Shown here one piece after another: positions 6,530-12,332 of a stretch of 12,332 nucleotides of DNA. The stretch is from positions 1-12,332 of the forward strand of contig CALDKL010000376.1 of the NCBI GenBank assembly GCA_937898895.1. Reading direction: 5' to 3'. The translations under genes were made by a program, and so were the position numbers. This DNA is from an uncultured Verrucomicrobiae bacterium (GTDB lineage: Bacteria; Verrucomicrobiota; Verrucomicrobiia; Verrucomicrobiales; DEV007). The notes under the pieces are model-generated. The model had not been told where the DNA came from. It worked only from the letters and a program-made list of their open reading frames with translations, and searched no databases. Every line of letters starts with the position of its first letter. The first letter of the stretch is position 1.

Positions 6530-9500
6530 TTACTTCGAATAGTCTTTGACCAGCCGGACGGTGGCCTGATTCGGAGTCGCGCAGGTGAAGGCGATGCGGT
6601 GCGGGCCGGAGATGAGGGCGGGGAGCGGCTCGGGGAGATCGCCTTCCGCGACGATGGCGCGGGCGGCGTCGCGCACGATCCAGTGGCGCTGATCGCGGCA
6701 GAAGAGGCGCTCGCCGGCTTTCAAGGACACGGGGAAGCGGATCGTGCGCTCATCAAGGGTCAGCACGGGAGTGCCCATCGCGCCCGAGAATTCGATTTCG
6801 AGCTTCGCTGATTCGCCGGGGCGCACCGACAGATTCCAGGTGTTGTCTTCTCCGTCCGGCGCGTTGATCCGGCGCGGCATTTCGTATTCGCGGGTGAGAT
6901 GTTTCCAGCCGATCTGCTCTTTTGGGCGCAATGTGCCGAAGGGTTTTCCGCCGGCGTTTACGGTCACTTCCGCTCGCGCGTTGGCTCCCGCCGGTTTGGC
7001 CGCAGCAAAGACGACCGCATTTTCTCCGGCCCGCAGCGTGGGAACCTTCCCGGCGACGCGGAGGGTCGCGAGCGGGTTTCCTTTGTCGTCGTAGTGCATG
7101 CCGTGGCCGTCTGCCTCGATCTCGAGAGAATCACCCGACTTCAGCGTGACGGGCAGAGTGAGGGCAGCACCGTTGACCGTGAGCGAGGGGTTCTTCAACT
7201 CGATCGCCTGGATCGGGAGCGCGACGACCGGGCCGATGACGACCTCCGCCGCGCCGCCCGCAGGCAGGTCGTTGAGGTAGAGATGCAGCCCGGAGATGTG
7301 GGCGAGGTCCAGCGGGTTGCGGTAGAAGCCGTAACTGCTGCCATAGGGCCACTGATAATCGGTCATGTGCTCGACGTCGCGCTCGCGGAAGAGCAGTTCG
7401 ACATAGCGCCATCCGGTGAAATCGAGCGTGACGTAGTGATCCGAGAACGCCTCCATGTATTCGCGCGGGGTGGCGAGCTGGAGGTTCAGGAGTGCGCCGC
7501 TGCCGTCGCCTTTCACCCACACGCCGAGTGCGCCGCTTTTGCCGAGATCGCGATAGGGCGCGGGAAATTCGAGACTCGCGCGGGTCCATGCGCCCTCGCG
7601 AGAGGTGCCCTTGTTTTCGCCGCGCAGCCGGAGATTGCGTCCTCCGCCGTGCGCATCGGCGGTTTCCTCCGCGAGGTGGAGCGTCACCTGCGACGAGGCC
7701 GTTGCCTTTTTGAAAGAGGTGAGGTTGGCAAAATCGGTCACGACTTTGCGCTGGGCGCTGTCGTAGGGTGCCACGGCGTAGAGGGCCTCGATGCGGGCGG
7801 AGAGCGGCTGCTCGGCAAAGGGATTGCGGGCGGTCCATTTTTCGGATCCGTTCCCCATCGCGCTGATGCGATGGGCTTCCATCTTCACCGGCGTAAAGCG
7901 CCATGTGCCGTCGCGCTCCTGGCGCAGGCGGAACTCGTTTCCCGGCACCGCCACGCGGGTGATGGTGGCGTCGTCAAAATACCGCGCGAGCCGCAGATGT
8001 TCGTGCCAGCCGAGGACGGTGAACTGTTTCTCGACATGAAAGCTCTCCGGCTTGTGCGTGACGTTCACTCCCTGCATCGACATGGCCGCGTCGAGTCCGA
8101 GATTCTTCGTCGCGAAATACTCCATCTCATCGAGGAAATGCCCGCGTGCCAGCGCACTGGGTCCGCGCGGCGCCCACCAGCCGAGCTGAGGCTCGATCAG
8201 GTCGGCATCGCGGTATTGCGCCGCGATGGCGATGTGTTTGTCGTGGAAACGTTTTGCCGCCCACACGGAATGATCCCACGCGCCGAGGCGCGAGTGGAAC
8301 CACCAGTTGTGTTCGCCGTGGCAACTCGCCTCGACGAGCACCTCGCCGCGCAGTCGTTTGAAGATGGCGTGGCGCATGAAATCGATGCCGTAGCGGCTCA
8401 GCATCCCCTCGGAACCATCGAAGTAAATCTGGTCGAGCCCGCAGGCGTTGAAGACGTTTGCGATGCGGTCGGCGAGTTCTCCGGCCAGGGGCGAATCCGG
8501 CTCGGGATAAAACGCCAGATAACGCTGCTGGAGGTAATCGGCGCGCGCACCCGTCTCGTGCGCGGAGGGACGGGTCTTGAAGGCACCGCGCGTGCAGCCC
8601 TTGAACGCATACGGCGGCGCGGCGCTGACCTCGCTGTATTGGATCAGCTCCTTGCCGATGCGGAGGACATTGCCGCGGCCCGAATAAGTGAAAACGACAT
8701 CGTGGTGCGGCGAGGGTTTTTCCTTCACCAGCACCACGGTGTCGGCTGCTCCGAGCGGCTGGGCGAGGGTGTAGGAATCCGTCGCGATGAGCTGCGGACT
8801 GGCCTCGGGTGTCACCCACGGGTCGCGCGTGTCGATGCAACCGGTGAGGGTGTGAATGCCCACCTTCAAACCTGCCGCGTGGATGCGCGCGACGGCCTCC
8901 TTCATGTCGTCGAGTCCCTTGGGAAAGAGCGTGCGCCTTACTTCGTAGTGGCCGAGCGTGCTCCACCAGGTGTGCAGATGGATGTGGGTGAAACCACCGC
9001 GTTGTGCCAGCGCGATCCAGTCGTCTACCGAGGCGAGCGAGAGATCGGCGAAAAGATACGATCCCCGGTTGGTCTCCGCACCGAGGGACCACGGACCGCC
9101 GAGCTTCGAAACGGGCACGCCGGCGGCTTCGGCCATGGCGCGCAGCATCGCGGGCATCTCCGCCTTCGGTCCGGCTGCGAGACCCGCCCGCCGGCCGGTG
9201 AGGCCCTGTTCGGCTGTCGTCGAGACGCGCAGGGAGACGGGCTTGCCAGCGATGCTCATTTCGACCGGCAGATCGTAACCGCGCAGACAGACGGCATCCG
9301 TGTCGTCGGAGATCAGATTGGCCATATCTCCCCGGTATTTCGACGGCGCGACCGGCAGGTTCACGAAGGTGAGTTCGGCCACCTCGGGCAGCGTCAGGGA
9401 GCGCAGGGTGAAGGTGAAAAAGTCGTCCCGCGTCTCCACCCCGAGCACGGCCGTTCCCTCGCTTCGGGGAAAGGTGAAGGTGAGTGCGCCGTCCGCGAAC

Positions 9501-10420
9501 GAGGCCTTTCGGGCCGTGACCTGACGGCCGTCGGTGAGCCGTGCCGAGACCAGTTCCTGCGGGCGGGAGAGCAGCTCGCGGCCCGAGACCTTGTTTCGCA
9601 GGGAAACGGCCCGGCCTCGCGTGTCGATCGCGAGCACGGCGCGGCGATTTTCAAGGGTCTTGGCGAGCGTAGGGGCGATCTTCGATTCATCCACGAGGGT
9701 GTAGGCCGCATCGGCCCGCGCGGGATCGGTGGCGAGGGCACCCACCTCGGCCGCACTCAGCGCACGCGAGTAGAGCCGCACCTCGTCGATCATCCCGTGG
9801 TGGCTGGTCTCCCCGGCCCATTGGCCGAGGCGCAGTCCGTCGGCCGCGACGGGATCGGACCATTTGCCTTTGGCCACAGGACGTCCGTTCACGTATGCCG
9901 TGATCTCCGGCAGGGAGAAGACGACACAGACATGCGTCCATTTGTTTCGCGGCAGCGCGGAGAGCACGGGCACGCTCGTCTCGTTCCACTTGCCGCCCGG
10001 TTCCCCGGCTCGCTGGCCGGGTCGTCCCAGGCGGAAGGAGAGCGTGTCGTCATGGACAAAAAGCATCAGCCCGCCCGGACTCCAGGTGCGCGTCGTGAGG
10101 AGATTCGGATAGCGTCCCGTGCCCTCCCAGGTGACCCAGAGCGAGAGCGTGATCTGCTTTGCCCCGTCGAGTCCCGGCACCGACGGCAGGTCGAGAAAGG
10201 ACTGCGTCCCGTCGAAATAAGCCGCTGTTCCGAAAGCACCCTTCGCCCACTGCGTCCCGGTGAACTCCCCTTCGAGGCGGCTCGGAGACTGGTCGGCGGT
10301 GATCGCCCCGATGCCTTCCTCCATCGGCAGCCACAGCCTCAGCGCCGGATCGGGTTCGGCGGCGACAGCCATCGTTGCGAACGCAGTGAGAGAAAGAAGG
10401 AACGGAAGCAATTTTTGCAT
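6530..10420 (-). CDS. Large secreted multidomain protein: LamG-like domain plus putative glycosidase-type barrel
   Basis: This 1296-residue protein starts with a signal peptide (MQKLLPFLLS, probable cleavage after AVAA near residue 21). Residues about 25-230 look like a LamG/concanavalin-A-like jellyroll (LRLWLPMEEG, AAYFDGTQSFLDL, WTHVCVVF, MIDEVRLYSRALS). About 240-400 is all-beta. About 445-815 resembles a TIM-barrel glycosidase: FTHIHLHTWW (477-486), LKVGIHTLTG (518-527), GLDQIYFDGSEGM (661-673) with D668 placed like a glycosidase nucleophile, and VEASCHGEHNWW (696-707). A beta-rich insertion lies at about 545-630. About 900-1065 resembles a carbohydrate-binding jellyroll, then further beta modules run to the end. 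The likely role is binding and cleavage of an extracellular or periplasmic glycan. IYFDG recalls the GH29 nucleophile motif, but I cannot place it in a known GH family. The frame extends to an ATG at 10498; 10420 is chosen because the signal peptide begins there. No Shine-Dalgarno site is visible. Confidence 0.88.
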   Translation of the reverse strand: MQKLLPFLLSLTAFATMAVAAEPDPALRLWLPMEEGIGAITADQSPSRLEGEFTGTQWAKGAFGTAAYFDGTQSFLDLPSVPGLDGAKQITLSLWVTWEGTGRYPNLLTTRTWSPGGLMLFVHDDTLSFRLGRPGQRAGEPGGKWNETSVPVLSALPRNKWTHVCVVFSLPEITAYVNGRPVAKGKWSDPVAADGLRLGQWAGETSHHGMIDEVRLYSRALSAAEVGALATDPARADAAYTLVDESKIAPTLAKTLENRRAVLAIDTRGRAVSLRNKVSGRELLSRPQELVSARLTDGRQVTARKASFADGALTFTFPRSEGTAVLGVETRDDFFTFTLRSLTLPEVAELTFVNLPVAPSKYRGDMANLISDDTDAVCLRGYDLPVEMSIAGKPVSLRVSTTAEQGLTGRRAGLAAGPKAEMPAMLRAMAEAAGVPVSKLGGPWSLGAETNRGSYLFADLSLASVDDWIALAQRGGFTHIHLHTWWSTLGHYEVRRTLFPKGLDDMKEAVARIHAAGLKVGIHTLTGCIDTRDPWVTPEASPQLIATDSYTLAQPLGAADTVVLVKEKPSPHHDVVFTYSGRGNVLRIGKELIQYSEVSAAPPYAFKGCTRGAFKTRPSAHETGARADYLQQRYLAFYPEPDSPLAGELADRIANVFNACGLDQIYFDGSEGMLSRYGIDFMRHAIFKRLRGEVLVEASCHGEHNWWFHSRLGAWDHSVWAAKRFHDKHIAIAAQYRDADLIEPQLGWWAPRGPSALARGHFLDEMEYFATKNLGLDAAMSMQGVNVTHKPESFHVEKQFTVLGWHEHLRLARYFDDATITRVAVPGNEFRLRQERDGTWRFTPVKMEAHRISAMGNGSEKWTARNPFAEQPLSARIEALYAVAPYDSAQRKVVTDFANLTSFKKATASSQVTLHLAEETADAHGGGRNLRLRGENKGTSREGAWTRASLEFPAPYRDLGKSGALGVWVKGDGSGALLNLQLATPREYMEAFSDHYVTLDFTGWRYVELLFRERDVEHMTDYQWPYGSSYGFYRNPLDLAHISGLHLYLNDLPAGGAAEVVIGPVVALPIQAIELKNPSLTVNGAALTLPVTLKSGDSLEIEADGHGMHYDDKGNPLATLRVAGKVPTLRAGENAVVFAAAKPAGANARAEVTVNAGGKPFGTLRPKEQIGWKHLTREYEMPRRINAPDGEDNTWNLSVRPGESAKLEIEFSGAMGTPVLTLDERTIRFPVSLKAGERLFCRDQRHWIVRDAARAIVAEGDLPEPLPALISGPHRIAFTCATPNQATVRLVKDYSK

Positions 10421-10523
10421 TCGGAGCGGTAGAGCAAAGTTCCGAATGGCTCCAGTCGATTCGGAAGCGCACTTGCGCACGGTGGACAGACCCGGCAAGG
10501 AGCGACCGTCCGAACCCCCGGCT

Positions 10524-10544
10524 CTCCGGCCGATCAGACCGGAG
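10524..10544. repeat. Inverted repeat upstream of feoA
   Basis: CTCCGG (10524-10529) and CCGGAG (10539-10544) form a perfect 6-bp stem with a 9-nt loop. Its right arm overlaps the first copy of the 20-bp tandem repeat. It lies in the 229-bp divergent gap between the large secreted protein gene and feoA, so it could affect either. Confidence 0.4.
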
Positions 10545-10589
10545 TGCGGTTGGGTGGATCAGAGTGCGGTTGGGTGGATCAGAGTGCGG
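10542..10589. repeat. 20-bp direct tandem repeat (2.4 copies) upstream of feoA
   Basis: GAGTGCGGTTGGGTGGATCA is present exactly at 10542-10561 and 10562-10581, followed by a partial GAGTGCGG at 10582-10589. It ends 60 bp before the feoA start in the gap 10421-10649. No recognisable Fur box (GATAATGATAATCATTATC-like) is seen in this gap. The AT-richer stretch 10600-10620, with the palindrome GTTGCAAC (10612-10619), is the best place for a feoA promoter, but no clear -35/-10 pair was found. Confidence 0.9.
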
Positions 10590-10649
10590 CGCAGCAGTCT
10601 TTCGTTTTATTGTTGCAACCGCGTCTCAATTGCGCGATGCTCTGAGGAG

Positions 10650-10910
10650 ATGTCTTCTCTGATTTCCCAGGATCTGACCATCGACAACCTGACGACGCTT
10701 TCGCAGGCTCAGGTGGGGTGCGATTTTCAGATCCGGTATCTGGAGGGACCTGCCTGCGAACAGCTCCGCAATCTGGGATTTTGCGAGACACTCCAGGTCC
10801 GCAAGCTCGCGGGCGGCCGCAATCTGATTTGCTCAGTGTGCGGCACTCGTCTCGCCGTGAGCCACGAGCTTGCCGAACAAGTCAAGGTCACTCCCGTTCG
10901 CCCCGTCTGA
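10650..10910 (+). CDS. feoA: FeoA family ferrous iron transport accessory protein
   Basis: This is an 86-residue small cytoplasmic protein with the FeoA SH3-like fold. TIDNLTTLSQAQVGCDFQI (10-28) matches the opening L-x-x-L-x-x-G-x-x-[CGF]-x-[IV] pattern. LRNLGFCETLQVRKLAGG (39-56) is the L-x-x-[LM]-G-[FIL] core, and VCGTRLAVSHELAEQVKV (63-80) is the closing strand pair (G-x-x-[LI]-A-[LV]-[RS]-x-x-x-A). FeoA binds or regulates the FeoB membrane transporter. C61 and C64 form a CxxC where many FeoA proteins have no cysteines. The purine-rich GAGGAG runs directly into the ATG, closer than an ideal ribosome site, but upstream in-frame codons give no better start. feoB begins 12 bp after the stop, so the pair is almost certainly one operon. 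Confidence 0.93.
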   Translation: MSSLISQDLTIDNLTTLSQAQVGCDFQIRYLEGPACEQLRNLGFCETLQVRKLAGGRNLICSVCGTRLAVSHELAEQVKVTPVRPV

Positions 10911-10922
10911 GGGATCGCATTG

Positions 10923-12332
10923 ATGGAGCCGAAGCCCGAGACGGTCGCCCTGGCCGGCAATCCGAATGCGGGAAAGACAACCCTGTTCAACGCTCTCTGC
11001 GGCACCACCGCGAAGGTCGGGAACTATGGCGGAGTCACCGTCGAGGTGAAAACGGGCGAGTTCTTCACCCCGCATGGCCGCCGCCTCGGGATCATCGATC
11101 TGCCGGGCACCTACAGTCTCGAGGGCGGTTCGCCCGACCAGCGAATCGCGAGTGATGTTTTGTCAGGAAAACACGAGCGTCATGCCGCGCCCGACCTCGT
11201 CGTCTGCGTCCTCGATGCCTCGAATCTCGAGCGTCATCTCCAACTCGCTCTCGAGATCCTCGAACTCGGTCGGCCCACGATCATCGCACTGAACATGGTC
11301 GACGTGGCGGAGAAGTCGGGGCTCCGCCTCGATCCCGTCAAACTCTCCGAGGAACTCGGCGTTCCGGTCGTGCCGATCCAGGCGAATCGGGGCAAGGGGC
11401 TCACCGAGCTGAAACAGGCGATGCGCCATCCCTTTCCCTCCGCCCCCGGAGTCCGTTGGGAGAAGGGCAACGCGACCGAGCGCCGCGCCTTCGGCCTCGA
11501 AGTCGCCGGTCTCGCGGCGCGACGCACCACCCTTCACAGCACCCATTTCTCTGATCGGCTCGATGCCGTGTTGCTGCATCCGGTGCTCGGCTGGTTCTGT
11601 TTCATCGCGATCATGTTTGCGCTGTTCTGGTCGATTTTCTCATTCGCCGCCATTCCCATGGGCTGGATCGAGTCGCTCCAGGAGTCCCTCATCGGCGCGA
11701 TTGAAAAACGCATGGCCGGGGGAGACCTGCGCGACCTCATCACCCAAGGCATCATCGGCGGAGTGGGGGCGGTGGTCGTTTTCCTGCCGCAGATTTTGCT
11801 GCTGTTTTTTTGCATCGGCTTGCTGGAAAGCTCGGGCTACATGGCCCGGGCCGCCTTCCTCATGGACGGAGTGATGGGCCGGGCCGGACTCAGCGGCAAG
11901 GCCTTCCTCCCGCTCCTCAGTTCCTACGCCTGCGCCATTCCGGGGGTGATGGCGACCCGCACGATTGATTCGGCCAAAGAGCGGCTCGTCACCATCTTCG
12001 TCGCGCCCTGGATGAGTTGCTCGGCGCGCCTGCCTGTCTACTTGCTGCTCGTGCCCATGCTCCTTGGTGGACGTGAGGGTGGCACGACCCAGGCGCTCGT
12101 CTTCCTCGCCATCTATGTGCTCGGCACCGGCACCGCCTTTGTCGTCGCCCGCCTCCTCCGAGGCCGCCTCGGACCCGACGAGGTGAAGAGCCACTTTCTC
12201 CTCGAGTTGCCGCCCTACCGGCTGCCGCAGTGGAACTACATTTTCCGTCACGTCCTCGAGCGAGGCTGGTCTTTTCTCCGCAAGGCGGGGACGTTCATCC
12301 TCGCGCTCATGATTCTTCTCTGGGCGGCCTCA
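10923..12332 (+). CDS. feoB: FeoB ferrous iron transporter (partial, C-terminus outside window)
   Basis: The frame is open for 470 codons to the right edge; full FeoB proteins are usually 650-800 residues. The N-terminal G domain shows P-loop GNPNAGKT (12-19, G1), GVTV (37-40, with G2 threonine T39), DLPG (59-62, G3) and NMVD (124-127, G4). The membrane part starts near residue 217 (LLHPVLGWFCFIAIMFALFW). It carries both Gate regions' typical signatures: GYMARAAFLMDG (305-316) with SSYACAIPGVMATRTI (333-348), and APWMSCSARLPVY (361-373). FeoB moves Fe2+ across the inner membrane, driven or gated by GTP hydrolysis. The start is supported by GAGGGA 8 nt upstream, which overlaps the feoA stop and suggests translational coupling. 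In the G2 region, NYGGVTV has Gly where most FeoB proteins have Pro (N-x-P-G-V-T-V). Confidence 0.96.
   Translation, partial: MEPKPETVALAGNPNAGKTTLFNALCGTTAKVGNYGGVTVEVKTGEFFTPHGRRLGIIDLPGTYSLEGGSPDQRIASDVLSGKHERHAAPDLVVCVLDASNLERHLQLALEILELGRPTIIALNMVDVAEKSGLRLDPVKLSEELGVPVVPIQANRGKGLTELKQAMRHPFPSAPGVRWEKGNATERRAFGLEVAGLAARRTTLHSTHFSDRLDAVLLHPVLGWFCFIAIMFALFWSIFSFAAIPMGWIESLQESLIGAIEKRMAGGDLRDLITQGIIGGVGAVVVFLPQILLLFFCIGLLESSGYMARAAFLMDGVMGRAGLSGKAFLPLLSSYACAIPGVMATRTIDSAKERLVTIFVAPWMSCSARLPVYLLLVPMLLGGREGGTTQALVFLAIYVLGTGTAFVVARLLRGRLGPDEVKSHFLLELPPYRLPQWNYIFRHVLERGWSFLRKAGTFILALMILLWAAS

Noticed and set aside
6899..10432. 1177-codon open frame antisense to the large secreted protein gene
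   Set aside because: It is in the register where each antisense codon is the reverse complement of a sense codon. It can only be broken by sense TTA, CTA or TCA, which are rare in GC-rich genes. Its translation is low-complexity and charged, with no domain or membrane pattern, while the minus strand encodes clear domains.
10600..10640. Fur or DtxR operator near feoA
   Set aside because: Only the 8-bp palindrome GTTGCAAC and an AT-richer patch are present. There is no match to the 19-bp Fur consensus or a DtxR-type palindrome.

Overview
The window is GC-rich and densely coded, with eight genes on both strands and no RNA genes, insertion sequences or CRISPR arrays that I can see. Large secreted proteins with LamG, barrel and beta-helix domains, weak or missing Shine-Dalgarno sites at several starts, and an N-terminal FeoA/FeoB pair suggest a free-living bacterium of the Planctomycetes-Verrucomicrobia group, most likely Verrucomicrobiota. 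This is inferred from gene style; no phylogenetic marker is present.

Layout. Positions 1-3140, minus strand: a site-2-protease-like M50 metallopeptidase with a CBS pair, followed downstream by two tandem secreted parallel beta-helix proteins. The second runs off the left edge. Positions 3347-6464, plus strand: a CPA2-type cation/proton antiporter divergent from the M50 gene, a small DUF3088 protein with a CPGC thioredoxin-like motif, and a PLP-dependent trans-sulfuration enzyme. Positions 6530-10420, minus strand: one 1296-residue secreted protein with an N-terminal LamG-like domain, a putative glycosidase-type barrel and a long all-beta C-terminal part. It converges on the trans-sulfuration gene across a 65-bp gap that contains a 15-bp tandem repeat. 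Positions 10650-12332, plus strand: feoA and the first 470 codons of feoB, the ferrous iron uptake pair, cut by the right edge.

Functional picture. The three secreted proteins fit carbohydrate binding or cleavage outside the cytoplasm. The antiporter (ion and pH homeostasis), M50 protease (intramembrane proteolysis), sulfur amino acid enzyme and Feo system are housekeeping. I see no compact new defence or mobile system. The least explained items are the 1296-residue protein with its unassigned barrel, and two short tandem repeats at gene boundaries, one overlapping a stop codon and one upstream of feoA. Three very long antisense reading frames are explained by codon bias and were left out.
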